36,492 nt of DNA from Sulfurovum sp. (GCA_030949325.1 JAUZSQ010000113.1:1-36492), one strand, 5' to 3'; numbered from the stretch's first letter, positions 1 through 10,344 are shown. Notes: generated by a model not told the origin, from the letters alone. Numbers and translations are program-made.

Positions 1-243
1 AACCATATAAGACCTATGGTACTTGGTAGGAAGAATTGGTTATTTGCTACATCTGTTAAAGGTGCTGAGGCTATTGCTACTTGGTATACTATTATTGAAA
101 CTGCAAAGGCGAATGGATTGGAACCATATCACTATTTGAAGTATCTTATGACTGAGTTTCCTTATTACCAAAGGGATGGTAGAGATATTGAAGCGTTGTT
201 ACCTTGGAATGTAAGTGATGATGGGGTAGTTAGGATTTCTTAG
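1..243 (+). CDS. tnpC: IS66-family transposase, C-terminal fragment (5' end outside window)
   Basis: Open from base 1, so the gene runs in from the left. The visible part carries the IS66 transposase C-terminal signature: RPMVLGRKNWLFATS, then ETAKANGLEPYHYLKYL, then LLPWN close to the end. In IS66 elements this region follows the DDE catalytic domain and ends near the right inverted repeat, which fits a GTAA-type terminus 28 bases after the stop codon. The first in-frame ATG (base 16) is internal and not a start. Whether the rest of the element (tnpA, tnpB, left end) is intact cannot be seen. Family recognition is firm; activity is unknown. Confidence 0.85.
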   Translation, partial: NHIRPMVLGRKNWLFATSVKGAEAIATWYTIIETAKANGLEPYHYLKYLMTEFPYYQRDGRDIEALLPWNVSDDGVVRIS

Positions 244-253
244 GGGTTGGTGG

Positions 254-271
254 GGTTATTATGGGGGTTAC
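254..271 (-). repeat. Putative right terminal inverted repeat of the IS66 element
   Basis: Read on the minus strand this starts GTAACCCCCATAATAACC; IS66-family ends characteristically begin GTAA. It lies 11 bases after the tnpC stop. Directly after it, at base 272, an unrelated transposase coding sequence begins in mid-gene, as expected if the IS66 copy inserted there. The 8 bases 272-279 would be the target duplication. The matching left end is outside the window, so this is inference. Confidence 0.5.
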
Positions 272-1259
272 ATAAAAAGTTTGGCATTTCTCAATCTTTC
301 GTTGATAAGCGTAGAGACAAGAAAAGCCTATCCACTAAGTACACAACAGATAGTGCGAGACAAAAGAAGGTTGTATCAAAGATAAAAGTGTGAAGAAGAG
401 TAAGAAAAAAAGGATGCTAAAGTCGGAAGACCTAAAGGAAGTGGGAATCAAGATAAAAAAGATATTGAACTCTCACCCTATCTAAAATTTGTCAAAGAGT
501 CCGTAAATAAGGCACTTAAACGGATTGACAAGCATATTGATATTGTCTATTTTGTCTTTGATGGAGCATTTGGAAATAATCCTGCTGTACAAATGGTTAG
601 GCAATGTGGATTGCATATCATTTCTAAACTTCAAAAAATTCTGCACTGGTATTTCCTTATAGTGGAGAGTATGCAGGAAGAGGAGCTCCTAGGAAATATG
701 GAGATGCTATTGACTATGATAATCTTCCTGAACCCTATCTAAAATCAGATAGCATAGACGAAGATAAAAATATCCAAACAAGAATTTATCAAATGGAAAT
801 GTCCCATCGTAAATTTTCTGATACTCTCAATGTTGTGATTATCCAAAGAGAAATTTAAGCACAGGTAAAATCTCTCATGTGAATCTCTTTTCTACCGATG
901 TAACATTGGATTATGAAAAGGTTATTGATTACTATTCACTTCGCTTTCAGATTGAATTTGTCTTTAGAGATGCCAAGCAGTATTGGGGAATGGAGGATTC
1001 TATGAACATTAAGAAAATACCTATCCATAATTGGGCAAATCTCTCTACTTTTATGGTCAATTTCTCTCATGGATTACGCCAAAATTCTGATATGAATGAG
1101 ATGAGTATTCTTGACCTTAAAGCCCACTACCACGGGCTTAAATACGTCAAAGAGGTATTTAAATTGCTTCCCCATTTAGCTAACGAGTATTTAATTCAGA
1201 AGGTATCCATTAAGATTGCGAATTTAGGGGCGATTCACTCTCGTGAGAGGGTGGCTTAG
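272..1259 (+). pseudogene. Decayed DDE transposase (IS4-like), interrupted by the IS66 copy
   Basis: The protein is recoverable only by changing frame several times. Segments in order: SLAFLNLSLISVETRKAYPL (about 278-337), GRPKGSGNQDKKD (about 425), IVYFVFDGAFGNNPAVQMV (about 541-600), SALVFPYSGEYAGRGAPRKYG (640-703), then the C-terminal segment after 849 with YYSLRFQIEFVFRDAKQYWG. These match a DDE transposase family with the Y-(2)-R-(3)-E-(6)-K type C-terminal catalytic signature seen in IS4-like elements; the exact family is uncertain. Breaks lie near 377, 408 (A-run), 636 (A-run) and 850. The N-terminus is missing because the IS66 right end abuts base 272. Non-functional. Confidence 0.75.
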
Positions 1260-1261
1260 AG

Positions 1262-1390
1262 GGGGTTTTTGGCTAAGGTATTGTTAATAACCTCATAAAT
1301 AGCAGGTTGTGATAGTTCTAATACTCTAGCAACCCTATGCTGAGAATAGGCTTCCTTGATAGGATTTTTGTATGGGTTAGCACCTCAAAT
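1262..1390 (-). pseudogene. Possible fragment of a Cro-like helix-turn-helix protein
   Basis: Read on the minus strand, about 40 codons give QHRVARVLELSQPAIYEVIN followed by NTLAKNPL and a stop. The part resembling VARVLELSQPAIYEVI has the spacing of a Cro/DNA-binding helix-turn-helix. There is no start codon, and an in-frame stop lies just upstream, so at most it is a remnant in the transposon-scarred left end. Weak assignment based on one short motif. Confidence 0.25.
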
Positions 1391-1488
1391 TTCCTTACTT
1401 ACGATGCATATAATTAAAAGACACTAAGCATATTTTATACTTTTAAGCTATACTTATACTTCATAAATACCTATAAAGGATTCTCTCT

Positions 1489-2026
1489 ATGAAATCGCTA
1501 TTTTTTCTCAAATTAGGTCTCTTTTTTATCGCTTGTGAATGTATGGCTTTATGCTGATTTACAGAGTCATTATAGCCCTATTTTGGACAGTAACTGTACT
1601 GTAATAGAAACCTATGAGGGAACAATGGGGTCAACGGTTGCTTGTGGTGAGTATGCAGGGTTTGAGATACAAATTGATGATGATGATGCTAGGATGAGTG
1701 TGACACTTGTACATAAAGCAGTCTCTTATCCTCAGTGTTATCCTCAGACGATTAGCCCTCATTTTTCTACTCTGGGAGAGAAGATAGAATGGAGATACCC
1801 CAAAGGTGAGCCTTTGCATCCTGTGGCTATGATAGTTAGAGTCCATGCTTCTATGCAAGGGGATACACCTCATGATAGTAAGAGTACTTCCTATTTGGCA
1901 GTGAGTAAAATAGTCACTGATGAGATTTGTGTTGTAGGCAAAATACCTGCTGTAAAAAATCAAAATATTTTGGCTAGAAAAATGGCAGATAGGCGCAGGA
2001 GAATTGCCTTGTCTTTTCAAAGATGA
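1489..2026 (+). CDS. Secreted protein of unknown function, N-terminal half (frameshifted)
   Basis: The ATG at 1489 opens a reading frame that stops after 22 codons. If one T is removed from the T6 run at 1522-1527, it continues as MKSLFFLKLGLFLSLVNVWL, then YA before DLQSHYSP: a clean signal peptide with a likely cut after LYA. The mature part has paired cysteines (SNCTVIET, TVACGEYAG, SYPQCYP, DEICVVGK) and resembles a family of small exported proteobacterial proteins of unknown function, including an ending like LARKMADRRR. A second extra base near 1997-2000 would fuse it with the frame at 2004-2858 (RRRELPCLFKDE). Without the signal part, the visible frame runs from 1535. Function unknown. 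Exported location is inferred from the signal peptide. Confidence 0.55.
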
Positions 2027-2858
2027 GCTAGTCCTAGCATCTCCTATATTTGATTATGCATCTCTGAATCAAAAAGGGATTGAAAATCAAGAATTTTACC
2101 ACTATTTTCGTGATATGGGACCTTTGGAGATGACCCTTCGGATGCTTGAGGAACCACCTTTTCCTATATGGCGTTTGACCTTACAAATGTTTCCCAAGTT
2201 TTCTAGTACTTTACCTATACAACTCACAGGATACAAAGTCATAGTACAGAGGATAAACCTCTCTTCTTCTTTGTACCAGCTTTTGGCAGAATCCCATGGT
2301 GAAGAAAATGTAGAATCTATGTTAGACGATGATACCTCATCTGATAGGCATACCTTGCACTACACTATTTCTAATACTTCAGCTTCTTTAAATACCAAAA
2401 ATATAGACTACCAAAGTATAGAAATCTCTAGCCAATTGTGGGAAGAAGTAGCAGGAGATTGGGGTACAAATACCCCTATGTATTTGACTAAATCACCATG
2501 GGAAGAGGAAATCAATATTCTGCCTTCTTTGCTACGTGCTTTGGCACAAAAAGCAGGGTGGATGGGCAAAGGTGTGCATCCTAGCGTATGGATGCCACAA
2601 GAATTACCAGAAGGATTGACGGAAAAAACACCTTGGGTAGAAGTCTCTATAGAAAATTATATAGACAATAATGGAGTCTATCTCGCTCAATGGCATGATT
2701 TGGTAGCAGATGACAGTATTAGCCAAACCTTGTATCGTGTGATTTATGATGGCAATGAAAATAATCTAAGTGAATCCTATATGTCGGTATTATGTCACCG
2801 TCCTGCTCATGCTACAAAGGACATAGACAAAAATCAGCCCCAACAAATGTGTCAATAA
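2004..2858 (+). CDS. Uncharacterised protein, probably the C-terminal part of the preceding gene
   Basis: The frame opens at 2004 with no good start codon or ribosome site, and continues the upstream protein if one base is dropped near 1997-2000, giving about 455 residues in all. I do not recognise a domain. It is acidic and rich in Trp and Pro (FPIWRLTLQMFPKF, WEEVAGDWGT, GWMGKGVHPSVWMPQ), with few cysteines and no membrane segments, so it looks globular and would be exported with the upstream part. The related small family normally ends near LFKDE, so this may be an added domain or a second gene that lost its start. Its stop overlaps the mutY ATG as TAATG, which suggests coupled translation. 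Confidence 0.45.
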   Translation: MPCLFKDELVLASPIFDYASLNQKGIENQEFYHYFRDMGPLEMTLRMLEEPPFPIWRLTLQMFPKFSSTLPIQLTGYKVIVQRINLSSSLYQLLAESHGEENVESMLDDDTSSDRHTLHYTISNTSASLNTKNIDYQSIEISSQLWEEVAGDWGTNTPMYLTKSPWEEEINILPSLLRALAQKAGWMGKGVHPSVWMPQELPEGLTEKTPWVEVSIENYIDNNGVYLAQWHDLVADDSISQTLYRVIYDGNENNLSESYMSVLCHRPAHATKDIDKNQPQQMCQ

Positions 2859-3823
2859 TGCCCATACAAGACCTAAATCACATCCATAAAAACATACAAA
2901 TATGGTACAAAAAAGAAGGAAGATTGAGCCTTCCTTGGCGTAATACTAGCGACCCTTATGCCATTTATATTTCAGAAGTGATGTTACAACAAACGCAGGT
3001 AAAAACAGTACTTGAACGCTATTATTTTCCCTTTTTGGCCAAGTTTCCTACGCTTAAAATATTGGCAGAATCCCCTTTGGATGATGTACTAAAGATGTGG
3101 GAAGGATTGGGCTATTATAATCGTGCCAAAAACCTGCATAAGACAGCCACCCTCATAGAGACCTTGCCTTCTAGCATAGATGCCCTTATTGCCTTGCCAG
3201 GGATTGGGAAGAATACAGCCCATGCCTTGGCTACCTTTGCCTTTGGTCAAGCTGTGCCTATCATGGAAGCCAATGTCAAGCGTATTATTTGTCGTATCTA
3301 CACACTCACAAGCCCTAATGATACACTGCTATGGCAAAAAGCCTCTATGCTTCTTGATACTCACTCCCCTTTTGAATACAATCAAGCCATGATGGACATA
3401 GGGGCAACACTATGTAAGCCCAAAAATCCTCTTTGTGACCTCTGCCCTTTAGTTAGTATCTGTCAAGGCAAAGAAGACCCTACACGCTATCCTACGAAGA
3501 AAAAACGTATTGTACCCCAACGTGAATATCATATGATGCTCTACGCTTATGATGACTCCCTTGCACTCTCTCAACGTACGGGCAAGTTTTTGCATGGTTT
3601 ATGGGGATTTGAATCTGTAGAAGTGCCTCTTTGTGCTTCGTCTTATATCGGAGAAGTCTCTCATGCCTATACCCATTTCAAATTGCGTTGTAAAGTCTAT
3701 GTCTATGAAGAGAGTGTTCCTTCACAAGAGCGTTACTTTAGCCTAGCACAAATAAAAGAAATTGCTATTTCTAAAGTAGATGAAAAAATCGTTAAACTCT
3801 TTTTAGGTACAATATCCTTATAG
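2858..3823 (+). CDS. mutY: A/G-specific adenine DNA glycosylase MutY
   Basis: Removes adenine mispaired with 8-oxoguanine in base-excision repair. 321 residues from the ATG at 2858, chosen because it overlaps the previous stop as TAATG; a GTG at 2849 is the alternative. Features: [10 protein letters not shown] with catalytic Glu40, [12 protein letters not shown] (84-92), helix-hairpin-helix [12 protein letters not shown] (113-124), and a 4Fe-4S loop with Cys186, Cys193, Cys196, Cys202 in the C-X6-C-X2-C-X5-C pattern. A short NUDIX-like C-terminal domain follows, shorter than in E. coli. The residue matching E. coli catalytic Asp138 (DGNVKR) is Glu137 here (EANVKR), which is unusual. Identity is secure; the effect of that change is not known. 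Confidence 0.93.
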   Translation: MPIQDLNHIHKNIQIWYKKEGRLSLPWRNTSDPYAIYISEVMLQQTQVKTVLERYYFPFLAKFPTLKILAESPLDDVLKMWEGLGYYNRAKNLHKTATLIETLPSSIDALIALPGIGKNTAHALATFAFGQAVPIMEANVKRIICRIYTLTSPNDTLLWQKASMLLDTHSPFEYNQAMMDIGATLCKPKNPLCDLCPLVSICQGKEDPTRYPTKKKRIVPQREYHMMLYAYDDSLALSQRTGKFLHGLWGFESVEVPLCASSYIGEVSHAYTHFKLRCKVYVYEESVPSQERYFSLAQIKEIAISKVDEKIVKLFLGTISL

Positions 3824-3839
3824 CATACGAGGATATCCC

Positions 3840-4418
3840 ATGACAAAAGACGAAGAATTTGAACAAGCCATTAGTAAGATATTGGAACTCTTAGGAGAAG
3901 ATGTCACGCGTGAAGGCTTAGAAAAAACGCCCAAACGTGTAGTAAAAGCCCTAAAGTTTCTCACCCAAGGCTACCAACAAGACCCCAAAGAGATACTCAA
4001 CCAAGCCCTCTTTAGTAGCAGTAATAATGAGATGGTATTACTGCGTGATATAGAGTTCTATTCGATGTGTGAACACCATATGTTGCCCATTATTGGGCGT
4101 GTACATGTAGCCTATATCCCTGATGGAAAGGTCGTAGGATTGAGTAAGATACCTCGTATTGTTGATGTCTATGCAAGAAGATTACAAATACAAGAGCAGA
4201 TGACAGAGCAGATAGCCGATGCCATTTTGAGTACTATCAAACCCAAAGGGGTGGCTGTCGTCGTACATGCTAGACACATGTGCATGGAGATGAGAGGCGT
4301 ACAAAAAATAAACTCTACTACCGTAAGTTCTGCACTGCGAGGTTTATTTAAAAGTGACGAGCGTACAAGGAGTGAATTTTACAATCTAATTAACACACCT
4401 ACGCCTTCAAATTTCTAA
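3840..4418 (+). CDS. folE: GTP cyclohydrolase I
   Basis: Converts GTP to 7,8-dihydroneopterin triphosphate, the first step towards folate (or preQ0/queuosine). 192 residues, the usual length for the type I enzyme. The zinc ligands are visible: Cys77 in SMCEHHMLP (with His79 and His80) and Cys148 in [11 protein letters not shown]. The substrate-pocket segment [18 protein letters not shown] is present, and the C-terminal [16 protein letters not shown] is typical. It starts 16 bases after mutY with ACGAGGATATCCC before the ATG, so it is probably co-transcribed with mutY. Confidence 0.95.
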   Translation: MTKDEEFEQAISKILELLGEDVTREGLEKTPKRVVKALKFLTQGYQQDPKEILNQALFSSSNNEMVLLRDIEFYSMCEHHMLPIIGRVHVAYIPDGKVVGLSKIPRIVDVYARRLQIQEQMTEQIADAILSTIKPKGVAVVVHARHMCMEMRGVQKINSTTVSSALRGLFKSDERTRSEFYNLINTPTPSNF

Positions 4419-4465
4419 GCTTTTATCTTATATTAAGAATAGTATCGTATGATGCAAAAAAGTAA

Positions 4466-5697
<1,232 letters not shown>

Positions 5698-5751
5698 GAG
5701 ATAAAGCGATGCTGATTTTCAGCAAAATATATAAATTTTAAAGGATATAGT

Positions 5752-6729
5752 ATGGGAATAGATAGTTTAGTTGGTGGTACCATTTGGGATGAGTACAGTG
5801 ATAAAGTAAGTAACCTAATGAATAACCCACAAAATATGGGCGAGATTACAGAAGAACAAGCAGAAACAATGAATGCAAAACTTATTGTGGCTGACTTTGG
5901 AGCAGAAAGTTGTGGAGATGCTGTCCGTTTATACTGGGCTGTAGATACAAAAACAGACAAAATTTTATCTTCAAAATTCAAAAGTTTTGGTTGTGGGACT
6001 GCGATAGCGTCTTCAGACACAATGGCTGAGCTTTGTAAAGACAAAACCGTCGATGAAGCAGTCAAAATTACCAATATTGATGTAGAACTAGCTATGCGTG
6101 ATACACCTGATGTTCCTGCTGTGCCACCACAAAAAATGCACTGTTCTGTTATGGCGTATGATGTCATCAAAAAAGCAGCGGCAATCTACATGGGTGTAGA
6201 TATGGCTAGTTTTGAAGAAGAAGTCATTGTATGTGAATGTGCAAGAGTTTCTCTTTCTACTTTACAAGAAGTCATTAAACTCAATGACCTTACTAGCGTA
6301 GAGCAAGTCACAGATTACACCAAAGCAGGAGCATTTTGTAAATCATGTATCCGTTCAGGTGGACATGAAGACAAAGATGTCTATCTTGTCGATTTGGTAG
6401 CAGATTATGAAAAAGAGAAACTTGGTGCAAAAGCTTCTATTGGCAAGGATGCATCTGCTTCAGTAGGTGACTTTAACACAATGACTATTGTACAACGTAT
6501 CAAAGCTGTTGATGCTATCGTCGATGCCAATATCAGAGAAATGCTTGTAATGGATGGTGGTGATATGGAAATATTGGACATCAAAGAAAATGGTGAGCAC
6601 ATTGATGTGTATATCCGTTATCTTGGTGCTTGTTCTGGCTGTGCTAGTTCGGGTACAGATACACTTTATGGTATTGAAAAGATTTTCCAAGACAAACTTA
6701 GTGCTAACATTCGCGTGTTACCTATCTAG
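5752..6729 (+). CDS. nifU: Fe-S cluster scaffold NifU, three-domain form
   Basis: Scaffold on which NifS-derived sulfur and iron are built into clusters. 325 residues in three modules: an IscU-like N-terminal domain with Cys54 (ESCGD), Cys81 (FGCGTA) and Cys131 (MHCSVMAYD); a central BFD-like [2Fe-2S] domain with Cys161, Cys163, Cys196 and Cys199 (VCECARVS ... FCKSCIRSGG); and a C-terminal Nfu domain with the Cys294-Cys297 pair (GACSGCASS). It lies 54 bases after nifS with AAAGGATATAGT before the ATG, so the two are likely an operon. No nifHDK genes are present, so a housekeeping role is inferred. Confidence 0.96.
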   Translation: MGIDSLVGGTIWDEYSDKVSNLMNNPQNMGEITEEQAETMNAKLIVADFGAESCGDAVRLYWAVDTKTDKILSSKFKSFGCGTAIASSDTMAELCKDKTVDEAVKITNIDVELAMRDTPDVPAVPPQKMHCSVMAYDVIKKAAAIYMGVDMASFEEEVIVCECARVSLSTLQEVIKLNDLTSVEQVTDYTKAGAFCKSCIRSGGHEDKDVYLVDLVADYEKEKLGAKASIGKDASASVGDFNTMTIVQRIKAVDAIVDANIREMLVMDGGDMEILDIKENGEHIDVYIRYLGACSGCASSGTDTLYGIEKIFQDKLSANIRVLPI

Positions 6730-6730
6730 G

Positions 6731-6804
6731 TTATTCACATCTCTTTTCTTGCGTAAAGCAAGGCAGACACGTCTGTCTGTCCTTGTTCTTCTTAGTTATT
6801 CACA
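6731..6804 (+). other. Two DnaA-box-like sites flanking the nifU-recJ junction
   Basis: TTATTCACA occurs at 6731-6739 and again at 6796-6804, identical to the box in the palindrome upstream of dnaA. The second copy overlaps the last codons of recJ, so it could be chance. They lie about 2.2 kb from dnaA. A role as accessory DnaA-binding sites is speculative. Confidence 0.3.
6759..6785. terminator. Hairpin between convergent nifU and recJ, probable terminator
   Basis: Arms CAAGGCAGAC (6759-6768) and GTCTG-T-CCTTG (6775-6785) form a 10-bp stem with one bulged T and a 6-base loop, followed by TTCTT on the plus strand. It sits between two convergent stops, where a shared terminator is expected. 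The T-tract is poor, so efficiency is uncertain. Confidence 0.5.
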
Positions 6805-8384
6805 TACACTTTATCTATCATCAATTGCAAAGTAACCTTCCCCCTAAAATGATTCTCATTGACGGTATAACTTATATCCACTAGAGAACCCAGAGTAAAA
6901 CGTTCTTGGCTCTTAAACTTTACCCCTTGCATCACTATGCCTTCTTGTACAAAACGAAAGCGTAAATGTTCACTTTCTTTTCCCATGGTATCTGCTTGAA
7001 GTATTTCTACCCCTTTTGCCATAAACTTTGGAGTGGTATTGCCTTGTCCATAAGGGGCATACTTAGCCATGAGCGTAATAAGCTCAAAAGAAATAGCATG
7101 AAAAGGTAAGATACCCACAATCTCAGGGTCTATCGTTGCTTTGATGTAGGATTTTTGGGCAAAGTTTTGTTGCAGTTGGCTCTTGAATGCCTCCAAATGC
7201 TCATATGGCATCGAAAGCCCTATCGCTGATTGATGTCCTCCAAACTTATCCAAGTAGGCTCTACATCCATCGGTAATGGCAAATAAATCACAGACACCAA
7301 AGCTTCTACCTGAGCCTTTGAGTATGCCTTGGGAATTGTTGCTTAGTACAATACAAGGTTTCTCATGATGACGTGCGACTCTTGCGGCTACAATCCCTAC
7401 CACACCCTCATGCCATCCCTCACCTTCGATAACAATCACTTCATCGTGAGCATTGACTTGTAAGAGGGCTTGGTTCGTTAGTGCTTGTTCTGTGGCTTTT
7501 CGTAGGGTATTGAAGTCTATGAGACGCTCTAGTCTCACCCTTGCATCATAAATATTCGTAGCAGTCAAAAATTCTACAGAATGAGAAGCATCATCCATAC
7601 GTCCTGCACTGTTGAGTAAAGGAGCTAAGAAAAACCCAATATCTTCAGCGTTAAGCGTTTCTTTTTTAGAAAACTCCAAAAAAGCCTGTATCGCAGGGCG
7701 TTTACTTTTATTGAGGGCTTTAATCCCTGCTTCTACCATCGCTCGGTTAATATGTTGCAAGGGCATCATGTCGGCAATGATGGCAATGGCTACCAATTCC
7801 ATATAAGAGAGCATATTGATAGAAAGTTTTAGTGCATTTTTGAGTGATGCTATCAGGTACCATGCAATTTGAGCCCCACAGACATCACTATAAGGGAAAG
7901 TACAGGCTTCTTGTTTTTGGTCTATGATGGCATAACACTCAGGTACATCAGGAGCCAAAAGATGATGGTCGGTAATAATCAATTCTATGCCTTGTTCTTT
8001 GCATAGCTTCGCGGCATACACAGCAGAAATACCATTATCTACTGTAATAGCCAAATCCGTACCCAAAATACGAGGAATAATATTGGCTGAGAGTCCATAT
8101 CCATCTTTGAAGCGATTGGGGATAAGCCATGCTATCGGATAGTCTATCTCTTCAAAGAACAGTTTCATCAGCGTCGTAGAAGTCACACCATCTACATCAT
8201 AATCACCAATAATCGTAATCTTTTGTTTGTGTGTAATAGCATACACGATACGCTGGGTACTTTTGTCCATATCTTTGAAGGTAGAGGGGTGAGGTAAGTC
8301 TTTTAGACCAAGAAAGCCTCCTTCATCAAAACGTGCTTGTAATACGCTCTCTAGGCTCTCTAGGCTTAAATCTGTTTGGGTCAT
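6792..8384 (-). CDS. recJ: Single-stranded-DNA-specific exonuclease RecJ
   Basis: 5'-3' exonuclease for single-stranded DNA in recombination and repair. 530 residues. DHH-family motifs are in order: [11 protein letters not shown] (60-70, metal-binding Asp61, Asp63 and Asp65), a VDNG motif, TDHHLL (about 138-143), and the C-terminal DHHA1 signature GGHQSAIG, followed by an OB-like segment ending [12 protein letters not shown]. The start overlaps the ruvC stop by 4 bases, so the two are translated as a pair from a promoter upstream of ruvC, divergent from dnaA. Shorter than E. coli RecJ (577) but normal for Campylobacterota. Confidence 0.95.
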   Translation of the reverse strand: MTQTDLSLESLESVLQARFDEGGFLGLKDLPHPSTFKDMDKSTQRIVYAITHKQKITIIGDYDVDGVTSTTLMKLFFEEIDYPIAWLIPNRFKDGYGLSANIIPRILGTDLAITVDNGISAVYAAKLCKEQGIELIITDHHLLAPDVPECYAIIDQKQEACTFPYSDVCGAQIAWYLIASLKNALKLSINMLSYMELVAIAIIADMMPLQHINRAMVEAGIKALNKSKRPAIQAFLEFSKKETLNAEDIGFFLAPLLNSAGRMDDASHSVEFLTATNIYDARVRLERLIDFNTLRKATEQALTNQALLQVNAHDEVIVIEGEGWHEGVVGIVAARVARHHEKPCIVLSNNSQGILKGSGRSFGVCDLFAITDGCRAYLDKFGGHQSAIGLSMPYEHLEAFKSQLQQNFAQKSYIKATIDPEIVGILPFHAISFELITLMAKYAPYGQGNTTPKFMAKGVEILQADTMGKESEHLRFRFVQEGIVMQGVKFKSQERFTLGSLVDISYTVNENHFRGKVTLQLMIDKVYVNN

Positions 8385-8872
8385 ATTATTCCTTTGTTTT
8401 TACGCATTTTCACACGCTGAAGATGGGTTAGGGCTATGGCCATAGCATCGGTAATATCCATAGGCTTTATCTCTTTTTTGATACCATAAAGACGCTTGAC
8501 CATAAAGGCCACTTGTTCTTTGGTGGCTTTGCCATTGCCTGTGACTGCTTTTTTGACTTGTAATGCTGTGTATTCATGAAAAAGTCCTATCTCTTGGAGG
8601 ATTTTGAGACATAATGCTCCTCTAAATTGTGCCAATCTAATCACAGACTTGGGATTAAAGGCAAAAAATATATCTTCTATGGCTACTTCATCAATCTTAT
8701 GTTTTTTCAAGATAATATCAATACCTTCTACCATTTCAATCATTTGAATTTGCAGTACTTTTTCTTTCATTTTCACTACTCCAGCTTCAATAAGTGAAAA
8801 ACTTTTTCCATCCCAATGTATGATACAATAGCCTAAATTACGGCTTCCAGGGTCTATTCCTAATATATGCAT
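8381..8872 (-). CDS. ruvC: Holliday junction resolvase RuvC
   Basis: Endonuclease that cuts Holliday junctions, working with RuvAB. 163 residues, close to the usual length. The four acidic catalytic residues are visible: Asp7 ([11 protein letters not shown]), Glu66 ([14 protein letters not shown]), Asp139 and Asp142 ([13 protein letters not shown]). The ruvC-recJ pair shares an intergenic region of 99 bases with dnaA, transcribed in the opposite direction; DnaA boxes lie 8-39 bases upstream of the ruvC start, so DnaA could affect its expression. Confidence 0.95.
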   Translation of the reverse strand: MHILGIDPGSRNLGYCIIHWDGKSFSLIEAGVVKMKEKVLQIQMIEMVEGIDIILKKHKIDEVAIEDIFFAFNPKSVIRLAQFRGALCLKILQEIGLFHEYTALQVKKAVTGNGKATKEQVAFMVKRLYGIKKEIKPMDITDAMAIALTHLQRVKMRKNKGII

Positions 8873-8880
8873 GACTACCT

Positions 8881-8911
8881 TTATTCACAGCTGTGAATAA
8901 AACTATTCACA
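8881..8911. promoter_or_regulatory. oriC1: DnaA-box cluster upstream of dnaA
   Basis: Three boxes in 31 bases: TTATTCACA at 8881-8889, its inverted copy TGTGAATAA at 8892-8900, and CTATTCACA at 8903-8911. The first two form the perfect 20-base palindrome TTATTCACAGCTGTGAATAA. The sequence fits the Campylobacterota DnaA-box form, which has T where E. coli has C (TTATCCACA). Helicobacter has a bipartite origin with a box cluster (oriC1) on this side of dnaA. The sites could also serve as dnaA autoregulatory operators. Confidence 0.75.
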
Positions 8912-8971
8912 GCTATTTTATAACGCTATTTTAGCTTAAATAGGCTAAGATGTCATAAAGGATAGTCAGCG

Positions 8972-10312
8972 ATGAATATAGGACAAAAAGTGCTTTTTGA
9001 ACTCAAAAAAGAGATTTCAGAAGTTGAATATACACGTTATATTAAGAAACTTGTTTATGATAGTAAACGTTCACGTTCTAATATCGTCTATTACACGACC
9101 CATAACATCATTATTGCCAAATGGATACAAAGTAGATATGCGCACAAGATGGCTCATTTGTTTGAAGTGCTTAATGAAATGAAGCCTGATGTTCATATTG
9201 AACTCAAACAGAGCCAAAAGCAGGAGAAAAAGAATATTTCTTCTATGGTTACGCACAATGTAGAAAAACAAAATGCAAAAAGTACCTATCTTAACCCTTC
9301 ACTCACCTTCCAAAGCTTTATTATAGGAAGTTCCAATCAATTTGCTTATACTACAGCTAAATCAGTCGCTGAAAAACCAGGAAAACAATATAATCCTTTG
9401 TTTATCTATGGAGGGGTTGGCTTAGGAAAGACCCATTTACTCCAAGCCATAGGAAACTATCATATAGCCTTGGGAAAAACTGTTATTTATACCTCGCTTG
9501 AACAGTTTATGAACTCTTTTACCTCACATCTTCGCTCTCAAACGATGGACAGATTTAGAGACAAGTTTAGAGAATGTGATTTACTCCTCATTGATGATAT
9601 TCAGTTCCTTAGTGGTAAAGAACAGACCCAAGAAGAGTTTTTTCACACCTTTAACGAGCTCTATAATACCAATAAACAAATTGTAATGACAGCCGATAGA
9701 CCACCCAATAAGATAGTCGGACTCGTCGATAGACTGCGTACACGCTTTGAATGGGGACTTATGGCTGATATACAACCCCCTGGACTAGAAACCAAAATTG
9801 CCATTATTCAAAAGAAATGTGAATTAGATGGGATTCATCTTGACAATGAAATTATCAACTTTATTGCAACCAATATGGGAGAGAATATCCGTGAGATAGA
9901 AGGTACACTCATTAAACTCAATGCCTTATCATCCATGCTCAATCAACGTATTACCCTTGAATTTGCACACAATGCCATCAAAGACCAGATTAAAGAGAAA
10001 AAAGAGAATATTAGCATTGATGATATATTAAAACTCGTTTCTCGAGAACTCAATATCAAACCTTCTGAGATTCGTTCCAAAAAGCGTACGAGGGTAGTCG
10101 TTCATGCACGAAGAATTTCTATCTATTTGGCTAGAAACCTCACTCCCAATTCTATGCCACAAATTGCTGTGTATTTTGGTATGAAGGACCATACTGCTAT
10201 CTCTCATGCCATGAAGAAAATCAATGAAATTATCCATAATGATGAAAACTTCAAACTCTTACTAGAAGAACTTTCAAATAAAGTACATACCGATACACAA
10301 AAGAGCGTATAG
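8972..10312 (+). CDS. dnaA: Chromosomal replication initiator DnaA
   Basis: AAA+ protein that binds DnaA boxes and opens the origin. 446 residues. Domain I is about 1-90; a short Lys/Gln-rich linker follows; the AAA+ domain has Walker A GGVGLGKTHLLQ (about 148-159) and Walker B LLLIDDIQFLSG; the C-terminal DNA-binding domain carries RKTR-like SKKRTRVVVHARR and the signature FGMKDHTAISHAM. An AAAGGA ribosome site lies about 10 bases before the ATG. It is flanked on both sides by DnaA-box clusters, which marks this as the chromosomal origin. Confidence 0.98.
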   Translation: MNIGQKVLFELKKEISEVEYTRYIKKLVYDSKRSRSNIVYYTTHNIIIAKWIQSRYAHKMAHLFEVLNEMKPDVHIELKQSQKQEKKNISSMVTHNVEKQNAKSTYLNPSLTFQSFIIGSSNQFAYTTAKSVAEKPGKQYNPLFIYGGVGLGKTHLLQAIGNYHIALGKTVIYTSLEQFMNSFTSHLRSQTMDRFRDKFRECDLLLIDDIQFLSGKEQTQEEFFHTFNELYNTNKQIVMTADRPPNKIVGLVDRLRTRFEWGLMADIQPPGLETKIAIIQKKCELDGIHLDNEIINFIATNMGENIREIEGTLIKLNALSSMLNQRITLEFAHNAIKDQIKEKKENISIDDILKLVSRELNIKPSEIRSKKRTRVVVHARRISIYLARNLTPNSMPQIAVYFGMKDHTAISHAMKKINEIIHNDENFKLLLEELSNKVHTDTQKSV

Positions 10313-10332
10313 AAACTTGAATAAAAAAAAGA

Positions 10333-10338
10333 TATAAT
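10333..10338 (+). promoter_or_regulatory. Putative -10 element of the dnaN promoter
   Basis: TATAAT, preceded by an A-rich stretch, 21 bases after the dnaA stop. It would give a leader of about 140 bases for dnaN that runs through the DnaA boxes and the trio element, so dnaN transcription would cross the origin. No clear -35 box is seen, which is normal for Campylobacterota sigma-70 promoters. Confidence 0.45.
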
Positions 10339-10344
10339 TTTACA

